Assembly: GCA_007375925.1 (NCBI GenBank)
Contig: VMFH01000020.1
Location: 1 to 11,559 of the forward strand
Length of the DNA: 11,559 bases
DNA from: Parcubacteria group bacterium Gr01-1014_72
Lineage (GTDB): Bacteria > Patescibacteriota > Minisyncoccia > Phycocordibacterales > VMFH01
Direction: 5' to 3'
Shown here: positions 1 to 6,113 of the stretch, in pieces
Layout: the number at the start of each line of letters is the position of its first letter
How positions within the stretch are numbered: position 1 is the first letter of the stretch
Notes under the pieces: model-generated
Seen by the model: only the letters and a program-made list of their open reading frames with translations
Databases searched by the model: none
What the model was told of the DNA's origin: nothing
Translations under genes and position numbers: made by a program

Positions 1-1
1 C

Positions 2-826
2 GTGATGGGGAAAAACTACTCAAAGTGGCTCACCGTAGAAGAAGTTGCGGCGCTTGACGAGAAATTATATCTCAAATCACTTCGCTTGCACCACCTGTAC
101 AACGGGACGGAACATCTGTTCTTCCTTCTTAACAACCGCACGCGCCACACCGGCACCAACATACTCACCCCTCAACGGTTTCTTGAGTACGCTATAAACG
201 AGGTAAGCGAGGTGGAAGAGTGGCGTGACCTTGCAAAGGATGACGTAAAGCACATCTTCCGCCGCGGGGCGACACTCTCGGCGCGGCAGTTTGCGATTGA
301 GCGGGTGGGAGAGATTGAAGGGATGGAGAGAGTCCTCCCGGGTATCGTCCGTAGGGCCGCCCGGAGCGCCCTGACGGGCTATGAGGAGCGGCATCAACTT
401 GTGAGTCTGTTTCATCGCGAAGAGGGTATCCCCGGCGGCGATGGGGCTCGGAACAGAAGGCGATTCCATCTTGGTACTCGACCATTTCGACAAAGCAATC
501 CCTACCTCTTTGTGACCTATCGGCTCACGGATTCGGACGGCGCGGTCTTCGCCGATATGCACCTTCGCGGCTACATCGTGGAGTGGGAGGATATCTCGCG
601 CTGGACAAATGTTCGGCTTGAGTACATCGCCGAAGTGCCCCTCATACGAAATGTCGGCATCGTCGGGGGCATCAGCATCAGACCCGACTCGGGGTTTCGC
701 GAGGAGTTCCCGGAGGACCCCATTATCGCCTCGGCGGGAGTGCGGGTAGGGTTTCGGCAGGGTACTTTGTACATTGGTGGAGGGTATCCAAAGAGCGCTC
801 TTCTCATCTGCTCCTTTCTGTGGTAA
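2..826 (+). CDS. Unrecognised protein, possibly 5'-partial
   Basis: The frame is open from the first bases of the window to a TAA at 824-826, giving about 274 residues. A GTG at 2 and an ATG at 5 are both possible starts, but the frame may continue upstream, so the N-terminus is unknown. I do not recognise the family. The N-terminal two thirds are charged and probably helical. Residues from about 165 onward alternate hydrophobic and polar positions (around VRLEYIAEVPLIRNVGIVGG and later GVRVGFRQGTLYIGGG), suggesting a beta-rich C-terminal domain that ends on an aromatic residue (SFLW). No signal peptide or membrane helix is visible. The downstream terminator at 866-901 supports this strand. 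An overlapping minus-strand frame exists but has no promoter or terminator support. The last residues could also reflect a small frame error, since they do not continue the glycine-rich pattern. Confidence 0.6.
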   Translation: MMGKNYSKWLTVEEVAALDEKLYLKSLRLHHLYNGTEHLFFLLNNRTRHTGTNILTPQRFLEYAINEVSEVEEWRDLAKDDVKHIFRRGATLSARQFAIERVGEIEGMERVLPGIVRRAARSALTGYEERHQLVSLFHREEGIPGGDGARNRRRFHLGTRPFRQSNPYLFVTYRLTDSDGAVFADMHLRGYIVEWEDISRWTNVRLEYIAEVPLIRNVGIVGGISIRPDSGFREEFPEDPIIASAGVRVGFRQGTLYIGGGYPKSALLICSFLW

Positions 827-865
827 AGAAAAGTGTCACCAACGCTTGCTAAATGTACAACATGA

Positions 866-901
866 CCTCGATTCGCCGCGACGAATCGGGGTTTTTCTTT
901 T
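866..901 (+). terminator. Rho-independent terminator
   Basis: A 10-bp stem (866-875 with 882-891, one G-T wobble) closes a 6-nt loop and is followed directly by a T-rich tract at 892-901. It lies 40 bp after the stop of the first gene and ends about 30 bp before the likely leuS start. It should separate the two transcripts. Confidence 0.85.
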
Positions 902-930
902 GACTAATGTACGATACTATGAAGCTTCTC

Positions 931-3537
931 ATGAGATCCTACGACCACCGAAAAATTGAGAAGAAGTGGCAGGCAAAGTGGGAGCGGGGAAAATGCTACC
1001 ACGCGAAAGAGGGTGCGGGCGGGAAAAAGTTTTATGCCCTCATTGAGTTTCCGTACCTTTCGGGCGATGGACTCCATGTTGGCCACATACGCTCCAACAC
1101 CGCGATGGATATCATCGCGCGGAAACGTCGCGCGGAAGGGCATGAGGTGTTGTACCCAATAGGGTGGGACGGGTTTGGCCTTCCCACCGAAAATTACGCC
1201 ATCAAGACGGGGAAGTCGCCCGTGCTCGTAACGAAGCAAAATACCAACACCTTCCGCCGCCAATTGAAGTCGCTTGGTTTTTCATTTGATTGGTCGCGGG
1301 AGATAAACACAACCGACCCGGCGTACTATAAGTGGACACAATGGATTTTCCTCCAGTTTTTCAAAGACGGGCTCGCCTACAAGAAAAAGCAGGCTATCAA
1401 TTGGTGTCCGAAGGACCTTATCGGACTTGCGAACGAGGAGGTGGTGGATGGGCACTGCGAGCGATGCGGCACGCCCGTTGAAAAGCGCGAAAAAGAGCAG
1501 TGGATGCTCGCGATTACCAAGTACGCAGACCGACTTGATAAAGACTTAGATACTGTTGATTATCTGGAGCGGATTAAGATTCAACAAAGAAACTGGATAG
1601 GACGCTCGGAAGGAACTCAGATTAAATTCGAAATTCGAAGTACGAAATCTGAAACAAATTCAAAATCTGAAATCCAAAGACCAAAACAGGAAAGAATCGA
1701 AGTTTTTACAACTAGGGCGGATACGCTGTTTGGGGCGACGTACATAGTGCTCGCACCGGAGATAGCAAATGAAAAGTTTAAATCTAAAAATGAAAAATCG
1801 CAGTTTAAAATCCAAAATTGGGGAGAGGTAGAAAAATACATTGAGCAGGTGAAGAAAAAAACGGAAATTCAGAGAACAGAAGAAGGAAAAGAGAAAACGG
1901 GGGTTGAAATAAAAGGCATCAAAGCAATCAATCCTGCTACAAAAGAGGAGATTCCGGTGTGGATTGCGGATTACGTCTTGCCCGACTATGGCACCGGCGC
2001 CATCATGGCCGTGCCCGCGCATGATGAGCGGGATTTTCAGTTCGCAAAAAAGTTTAATCTTCCGGTTCGAATTGTAGTGTGCCCAGAATATCCGGCACCA
2101 AAATGCCCCGTCCTAGACCGCGCATACATCGGTCCCGGACACCTCGTCGGCTCCGGAACATTTGACGGTCTCACGAACGAAGAGGCGAAAAAGAAGATCG
2201 CGAAGGCGGTCGGCGCAAAACCAGTGATTTCGTACAAACTCCGCGACTGGGTGTTCTCGCGCCAGCGCTACTGGGGCGAACCAATTCCGCTTATTCACTG
2301 TGACATGTGTGGTTATGTTCCCGTGGCGGAAAAAGATCTGCCGGTAAAGCTACCGGTGGTGAAAAATTACAAGCCGACCGCGACGGGCGAGTCGCCGCTT
2401 GCGGCGATTACAAAGTGGGTCACAGTGAAATGCCCGAAGTGTAAGGGTGTGGCTCGACGCGAAACGGACACGATGCCGAACTGGGCTGGCTCATCGTGGT
2501 ACTACCTGCGCTACCTTGACCCGAAAAATAAGAAGGAATTTGTCGGTAAAGAAAAACTTGCTTACTGGTCTCATAGTTCTGAAAAGCTACCAGCTATCCC
2601 CCTACGGGGGATCTCCCGTAGGGAGACCAGCTACAAGCTACAAGCTGGCCCCGTTTCTTGGTACAACGGCGGTATGGAACACACGACGCTCCACCTCCTC
2701 TACTCGCGCTTCTGGCACAAGTTTCTCTACGACAAAGGGTTCGTATCGACATCTGAGCCGTATGCAAAGCGCACCTCGAATGGGCTTATCTTGGCCGAAG
2801 GCGGGGTGAAGATGTCAAAATCAAAAGGAAATGTCATCAACCCCGATGAAATTGTTGAGCGCTATGGGGCAGACACGCTCCGCATCTACGAGATGTTCAT
2901 GGGCCCTTTTGACCAGCCAGTTGTGTGGTCAACCGAAAGTATTATCGGCTCGCGACGATTCCTTGAACGGGTGTGGCGCCTTGGGGAGAGGGTCACAGAG
3001 CACAGAGCGTGGAGCACAGAACACGGAGCACAGAACACGGAGCACAGAACACGGAGCACGGAGGCAACCGATACTACTGTGCAGACGGCTCTTCACCAGA
3101 CAATAAAAAAAGTCAGCGAGGACATTGAGACGATGCGTTTCAATACCGCGATAAGTCAGCTTATGATTTTTACGAATGCCCTTGAGAAGGCATCTGCGGT
3201 CTCGCGTGAGGCATACCAAACACTCCTCCGTCTCCTTGCGCCGTTTGCTCCCCATGTTACCGAGGAGTTGTGGGGAAAATGCGGCAAGAAGCAATCTATT
3301 CACACCGAGTCCTGGCCAGTAGTGAGTAGCGCCTTGGAGGGCACAGCGGTGGCTACGATTGTTATACAGGTGAACGGTAAAAAAAGGGCTATACTACAGC
3401 TTAAAAACGGAGCGACCGAGGGAGAAGTGCGCGAAGCCGCAACTGCGCTTCCAGAGGTCAAAAAGTGGCTTGGCGAGAGTACCATCAGGAAGGTCATCCA
3501 CCTTCCAAACAAACTCATGAACATCGTGGTCGATTGA
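931..3537 (+). CDS. leuS: Leucine--tRNA ligase with four repeat-derived insertions
   Basis: Cytoplasmic class I aminoacyl-tRNA synthetase that charges tRNA-Leu. Visible in order: the HIGH-type motif HVGH (residues 49-52), a CxxC pair near ERCG, the CP1 editing domain with TTRADTLFG (260-268) and GTGAIMAVPAHDERD, a second pair of Cys-containing knuckles (CDMCG, CPKCKG), the catalytic WYNGGMEH segment, KMSKS (627-631), a helical anticodon-binding domain, and the C-terminal domain ending near NIVVD. At about 868 residues it is longer than a compact bacterial LeuRS. The excess is explained by four low-complexity insertions encoded by 1626-1692, 1767-1822, 2585-2648 and 2994-3063. None interrupts a catalytic motif, so the enzyme is probably functional. 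In-frame ATGs at 907 and 919 would lengthen it. I chose 931 because SYDHRKIEKKW aligns with family N-termini and a weak -10 (TATGAA, 918-923) lies 7 nt before it. There is no Shine-Dalgarno sequence. Confidence 0.96.
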   Translation: MRSYDHRKIEKKWQAKWERGKCYHAKEGAGGKKFYALIEFPYLSGDGLHVGHIRSNTAMDIIARKRRAEGHEVLYPIGWDGFGLPTENYAIKTGKSPVLVTKQNTNTFRRQLKSLGFSFDWSREINTTDPAYYKWTQWIFLQFFKDGLAYKKKQAINWCPKDLIGLANEEVVDGHCERCGTPVEKREKEQWMLAITKYADRLDKDLDTVDYLERIKIQQRNWIGRSEGTQIKFEIRSTKSETNSKSEIQRPKQERIEVFTTRADTLFGATYIVLAPEIANEKFKSKNEKSQFKIQNWGEVEKYIEQVKKKTEIQRTEEGKEKTGVEIKGIKAINPATKEEIPVWIADYVLPDYGTGAIMAVPAHDERDFQFAKKFNLPVRIVVCPEYPAPKCPVLDRAYIGPGHLVGSGTFDGLTNEEAKKKIAKAVGAKPVISYKLRDWVFSRQRYWGEPIPLIHCDMCGYVPVAEKDLPVKLPVVKNYKPTATGESPLAAITKWVTVKCPKCKGVARRETDTMPNWAGSSWYYLRYLDPKNKKEFVGKEKLAYWSHSSEKLPAIPLRGISRRETSYKLQAGPVSWYNGGMEHTTLHLLYSRFWHKFLYDKGFVSTSEPYAKRTSNGLILAEGGVKMSKSKGNVINPDEIVERYGADTLRIYEMFMGPFDQPVVWSTESIIGSRRFLERVWRLGERVTEHRAWSTEHGAQNTEHRTRSTEATDTTVQTALHQTIKKVSEDIETMRFNTAISQLMIFTNALEKASAVSREAYQTLLRLLAPFAPHVTEELWGKCGKKQSIHTESWPVVSSALEGTAVATIVIQVNGKKRAILQLKNGATEGEVREAATALPEVKKWLGESTIRKVIHLPNKLMNIVVD
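1626..1692 (+). repeat. Heptamer repeat array inside leuS (insertion 1)
   Basis: Degenerate 7-bp units of the form ATYYRAA can be read in tandem: attcgaa twice, then gtacgaa and atctgaa, a 4-nt slip near 1654-1664, then atctgaa, atccaaa, gaccaaa and acaggaa. It encodes the Lys/Ser/Glu-rich stretch just before the editing motif TTRADTLFG, where ordinary LeuRS proteins have only a short loop. Confidence 0.8.
1767..1822 (+). repeat. AT-rich heptamer array inside leuS (insertion 2)
   Basis: Eight consecutive 7-bp units, most beginning AA or AAA (aaatgaa, aagttta, aatctaa, aaatgaa and so on to aattggg), encode the NEKFKSKNEKSQFKIQN stretch. It lies inside the CP1 editing domain after the conserved LAPE, where the family has a variable loop. 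Base composition is much more AT-rich than the surrounding gene. Confidence 0.75.
2585..2648 (+). repeat. AGCTACM heptamer element with nested palindrome inside leuS (insertion 3)
   Basis: Heptamers agctacc and agctatc (2585-2598) and three further units (2626-2646, accagct, acaagct, acaagct) flank a GC-rich palindrome. ccctacggg (2600-2608) pairs perfectly with cccgtaggg (2615-2623) across a 6-nt loop. An alternative hairpin, atccccc/gggggat (2596-2612), overlaps it. The block encodes about 27 residues between the family's YW and PVSWYNGG segments, which are normally adjacent. Confidence 0.8.
2994..3063 (+). repeat. CACRGAR heptamer array inside leuS (insertion 4)
   Basis: Ten consecutive 7-bp units, mostly cacagaa, cacggag and cacagag, including three exact copies of a 14-bp double unit between 3011 and 3052. 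Translated, they give a seven-residue peptide repeat (TEHRAWS, TEHGAQN, TEHRTRS). The array lies in the linker between the catalytic domain and the helical anticodon-binding domain, just before the conserved HQTIKKVSEDIE helix. Confidence 0.93.
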
Positions 3538-3562
3538 CATATGTGATTAAATGTATTACCAT
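3534..3562 (+). promoter_or_regulatory. Promoter candidate P1
   Basis: A consensus -35 TTGACA (3534-3539) overlaps the TGA stop of leuS. After a 17-bp spacer comes TACCAT (3557-3562, four of six matches to the -10 consensus). It could drive the sigma-like regulator gene with a leader of about 90 nt. Confidence 0.45.
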
Positions 3563-3575
3563 AGCTCATTCCTAT

Positions 3576-3604
3576 TTGACGGGCGTCAAGTGTAGTGATA
3601 AAAC
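3576..3604 (+). promoter_or_regulatory. Promoter candidate P2 with palindromic -35 region
   Basis: TTGACG (3576-3581), a 17-bp spacer and TAAAAC (3599-3604) preceded by TG plus one base form an extended -10 promoter candidate. The -35 box is half of the perfect palindrome TTGACGGGCGTCAA (3576-3589), a plausible operator. A second palindrome, GGTGA-CGT-TCACC (3639-3651), lies 10 bp before the next start codon. Another possible -10, TATAGT, is at 3631-3636. Confidence 0.45.
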
Positions 3605-3661
3605 TGTACTATGTTCCGATTAGCAATAAATATAGTTTGGTGACGTTCACCGCGAAAAATA

Positions 3662-4261
3662 ATGAGCTCCCTTGGATTTAAACCGAAACAAGTTGTGAAG
3701 CGCCTCCTTGCGGTGCTCCCGACGCGCGCGAGAGATGTTGTCACGAGCCGCTACGGTCTTGGGACTGAGACGCGCCGGCAGACGCTTGAGTCAATCGGCA
3801 AACGCTACGGCATTACCCGTGAACGCGTTCGGCAGATTGAGAACTACGGAATCGCAAGCATCCGAAAATCTTCCACCTACCAGAAGGAGAAGGCGTCCTT
3901 TGCCGAGCTGGAAACGTTTCTTGATGAACTTGGTGGTATTGTTGCCGAGGAGGAGCTTCTCACGCACTCCGCGAAGGACAAGCAGACGCAGAACTGTATA
4001 CACTTTCTTCTCGTCGTCGGCGAAGCCTTCAAGAAAGAACGGGAGGACGATTACTTCAAGCATCGTTGGTACGTTGATGGTGTGCACGCGAAGCGCGTGC
4101 ACGAAGCGCTCCGTAAACTCGCGAAAGGAATCGGGGATTCCGATCTCCTCTCCGAGCTTGACGTGATTTATCCGCGCGAAGGGAGTCCGCGATTACGCAT
4201 TTCTGGTGCTTCGCAAGCACGGTTCTCCCATTCACTTCCGCGAGGTAGCGAAGTCAATTGA
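3662..4261 (+). CDS. Sigma-70 region 4-like regulator, N-terminal part of a frameshifted gene
   Basis: Residues 20-61 match sigma-70 region 4: LPTRARDVVTSRYGL, then a helix-turn-helix ending in YGITRERVRQIE, the segment that contacts the -35 element. Sigma regions 2 and 3 are absent, so this is not a complete sigma factor. The middle (about 80-170) is helical and resembles winged-helix/HARE-type architecture. After about residue 173 the sequence becomes meaningless (GSPRLRISGASQARF). The frame one base ahead instead reads GVRDYAFLVLRKHGSPIHF, which continues smoothly into the downstream fragment. Deleting one G from the GGG at 4181-4183 would restore a single protein of about 298 residues (3662-4559). 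There is no Shine-Dalgarno sequence; two promoter candidates lie upstream. I infer a transcription regulator combining sigma region 4 with a HARE/RpoE-delta-like domain, as known in Patescibacteria. Confidence 0.8.
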   Translation: MSSLGFKPKQVVKRLLAVLPTRARDVVTSRYGLGTETRRQTLESIGKRYGITRERVRQIENYGIASIRKSSTYQKEKASFAELETFLDELGGIVAEEELLTHSAKDKQTQNCIHFLLVVGEAFKKEREDDYFKHRWYVDGVHAKRVHEALRKLAKGIGDSDLLSELDVIYPREGSPRLRISGASQARFSHSLPRGSEVN

Positions 4262-4559
4262 GAAGCTGTTCGGCAAGAAAGCGCACGTTGCGACGACGCA
4301 TAACGAACTTATCAAAGACCCTCGCTTTGTGCTCGTTGGCCGCGGACTCTACGCGCTCTCCGAGTGGGGGTATATGTCGGGAGTTGTTCGCGACGTTATC
4401 AGGCAAATTTTGGAAAAGAACGGCCCGCTCAAAAAAGATGAGGTGGTGAACAAGGTGCTCAAGGAGCGGTATGTGAAGGAAAATACCATCCTCGTCAATC
4501 TCAACAATCCGAAATTTTTCAAGAAGGATAAAGAGGGACGCTACATGGCTATCTCGTAG
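4206..4559 (+). CDS. HARE-HTH (RpoE delta-like) C-terminal part of the frameshifted regulator
   Basis: The frame is open from 4167; the first usable start is GTG at 4206, and it ends with TAG at 4557-4559. The protein shows the HARE-HTH winged-helix pattern, HGSPIHFREVAKSI, then THNELIKDPRFVLVGRGLYAL followed by EWGY. That domain is shared by the RNA polymerase delta subunit and chromatin-associated proteins. A second winged-helix-like repeat follows (VRDVIRQILEKNGPLKKDEV, then YVKENTILVNLNNPKFFKKD). The 56-bp overlap with the upstream fragment, the missing promoter and ribosome-binding site, and the sensible in-frame sequence before the GTG (GVRDYAFLV) all indicate that this is not an independent gene. 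It is the C-terminal part of the 3662 gene, in another frame because of one extra base near 4181-4183. Confidence 0.8.
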   Translation: MLRKHGSPIHFREVAKSIEKLFGKKAHVATTHNELIKDPRFVLVGRGLYALSEWGYMSGVVRDVIRQILEKNGPLKKDEVVNKVLKERYVKENTILVNLNNPKFFKKDKEGRYMAIS

Positions 4560-4580
4560 CGCTCGCGGGGCCAAACGTCC

Positions 4581-4692
4581 ATTCCCCCCACTTTTGATTG
4601 AAGAGTGTTGTTGCCACTTGGCGCTGTTTGCGTCTACCTACACCCGGAAACCAACTGCGAAATAACCCTCAATCAAAAGTGGGGGGGTGAAT
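4581..4692. repeat. 112-bp element with long terminal inverted repeats (MITE-like or structured RNA)
   Basis: cccccc followed by acttttgattga (4584-4601) is a perfect inverted repeat of 4669-4686, 18 bp on each side. Allowing a 2-nt gap, the arms extend outward to ATT/AAT at 4581 and 4692. The 67-bp interior has no ORF, and I recognise no RNA family in it. The element occupies most of the gap between the regulator and the 4722 gene. It could be a miniature inverted-repeat element or a long-hairpin RNA. It lacks a proper T-tract, so a simple terminator is less likely. No clear target-site duplication is visible. Confidence 0.7.
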
Positions 4693-4709
4693 TTCTTCGC
4701 GGGACAGTG

Positions 4710-4715
4710 TAGAAT
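4710..4715 (+). promoter_or_regulatory. -10 hexamer for a leaderless transcript
   Basis: TAGAAT, directly preceded by GTG, ends 6 nt before the ATG at 4722. No Shine-Dalgarno sequence fits in the gap. The -35 region is weak and overlaps the right arm of the inverted-repeat element. Confidence 0.5.
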
Positions 4716-4721
4716 AGTGGT

Positions 4722-6020
4722 ATGAATGATCCTGTTACCGATTTTATTCAGCTTTTTCAGGATGAAAAGTTCCTCCGACTCGTGAGTTTTCTGCGGCTCA
4801 CCGCTCCCGTGTGGCTCCCCCTCACGCTTCTTAGCATTTTTATGCGATTTTGGCTTCGCTATATTCGGAGCGATTTTTTCGCCAGGGAGGGGTACAAGCT
4901 CCTTGAGGTGAAGCTCCCGCGGGAGATTTTTAAATCTCCGCGAGCGATGGAGATGGTGTTCAATAATATCTGGCAGCGGGGTTCAGTAACCTATTTTGAT
5001 ACATATCGCGACGGGAAGGTGCGCCCGTGGTTTTCATTTGAGATTGCTTCGTTTGGTGGTGAGATCCATTTTTTCGTCTGGACACTTCCTAAGTATCGCA
5101 ATCTTATTGAGTCAAATATCTACTCACAGTACCCGACGGTTGAAATTTTTGAGGTGCCAGACTATACCATTCCCGTCCGATTCAATCCGGAGAAGCGCTT
5201 CATGTGGGGCACATACTTTCAGTTCACGAAGTCAGACTCCTATCCCATTAAGACCTACGTTGATTACGGGCTTGACAAGGAGATGACCGAGGAGGAGCAG
5301 AAGATTGACCCCCTAACCGCCGTCATTGAGTATATGGGGTCGCTCAAGAAGGGTGAGCAGCTGTGGTTTCAGATTGCTGCGCGGGCGCACTCGCGGCTCG
5401 GTCTCTTGAACGGACACCTCTTTCCCCGCGCCGACTGGCAGAAGGAGGGCAGGGATGAGATAGATAAGATTCTCCTGCGAAACAGCGAGACAAAAGGTTC
5501 ACGCCAGCTCTCGCCGACCGGTTTCCCCATCATCCCGACGCTCACGGAAGGGGAGAAGCGGCAGGCGGAGGCGATTGAGCGGAGTTTGGATAAGCTTGCG
5601 TACGAGTGTGCGGTCCGCTTCTTCTACATCGCGGAGAAGGAGGTGGAAGACCTCATCCCTCTTACCATTGCAGGTCTCGTCGGTATCATGCGGCAGTACA
5701 ACTCAATTGACCTAAACGGATTTAAGCTTGGGTGGTATACTGATCTGGCCGATCTCACGAAAGATTTTTTCAGCTTGTTTTTTATTCCGAAACGCATCTG
5801 GGATCAGTTTCAACAGAACTATGCGCGGCGCTTTCTTGACGCGTACAAGCGACGTTCTTATTTTTACCCCCCGTACCGTTTCTTCAAACAAACACCGCTT
5901 ATTCTCACCGTTGAGGAGCTTGCGACGATTTACCACTTTCCCGGAAGCGTTGCCACGACGCCGACATTCGGGCGCATTCTCTCAAAACGAGCTGAGCCGC
6001 CGCCAAACCTTCCTGTCTAA
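4722..6020 (+). CDS. Membrane-anchored DUF8128-like protein (type IV ATPase-associated family)
   Basis: A 432-residue protein with one hydrophobic segment near residues 24-44 (TAPVWLPLTLLSIFM), followed by a large soluble part with no enzymatic motif I can identify. The pattern (KLLEVKLPREIFKSPRAMEM, HFFVWTLPKYR, IESNIYSQYP) and the C-terminal ELATIYHFPG, then SKRAEPPPNLP, resemble the Patescibacteria proteins annotated DUF8128. Those proteins usually accompany, or resemble the N-terminal half of, VirD4/TraG-like type IV ATPases. The HFPG...EPP..LP ending is shared with those ATPases in my recollection. No ATPase gene is present here; mltG follows instead. The start at 4722 is set by the first ATG and by the -10 six nt upstream. 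A role in a type IV pilus- or secretion-like envelope machine is inferred only from family resemblance. Confidence 0.65.
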   Translation: MNDPVTDFIQLFQDEKFLRLVSFLRLTAPVWLPLTLLSIFMRFWLRYIRSDFFAREGYKLLEVKLPREIFKSPRAMEMVFNNIWQRGSVTYFDTYRDGKVRPWFSFEIASFGGEIHFFVWTLPKYRNLIESNIYSQYPTVEIFEVPDYTIPVRFNPEKRFMWGTYFQFTKSDSYPIKTYVDYGLDKEMTEEEQKIDPLTAVIEYMGSLKKGEQLWFQIAARAHSRLGLLNGHLFPRADWQKEGRDEIDKILLRNSETKGSRQLSPTGFPIIPTLTEGEKRQAEAIERSLDKLAYECAVRFFYIAEKEVEDLIPLTIAGLVGIMRQYNSIDLNGFKLGWYTDLADLTKDFFSLFFIPKRIWDQFQQNYARRFLDAYKRRSYFYPPYRFFKQTPLILTVEELATIYHFPGSVATTPTFGRILSKRAEPPPNLPV

Positions 6021-6022
6021 AA

Positions 6023-6097
6023 CACAGAGCATAGAGCACAGAACACAGAGCACAAGGTGGGGGGAATGCTCTGTGCCTCATGCTTCCGTGTTCCGTG
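6023..6097. repeat. Inverted pair of CACAGAR heptamer arrays between genes
   Basis: Five heptamers on the plus strand (cacagag, catagag, cacagaa, cacagag, cacaagg; 6023-6057) are followed, after about 9 bp, by related heptamers in the opposite orientation (6067-6097). cacagagca at 6023-6031, and again at 6044-6052, is perfectly complementary to tgctctgtg at 6067-6075. The element starts two bases after the stop of the upstream gene and fills almost the whole gap to mltG. It belongs to the same family as the array at 2994-3063. The transcript could form a hairpin here, but there is no T-tract. Confidence 0.85.
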
Positions 6098-6113
6098 AAC
6101 CCAGCACCCTGCT

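Noticed and set aside
77..562. A 161-codon minus-strand frame inside the first gene
   Set aside because: No promoter or terminator on that strand; the plus-strand frame is longer, runs the whole region and ends at a strong terminator.
1617..2022. Long open frames on the minus strand opposite leuS
   Set aside because: They coincide with the stop-poor heptamer arrays, which are open on both strands, and the plus strand clearly encodes the LeuRS editing domain. No promoter, start signal or terminator supports a minus-strand gene.
2994..3063. CRISPR array
   Set aside because: Direct repeats are 7/14 bp with no spacers and lie inside the leuS reading frame.
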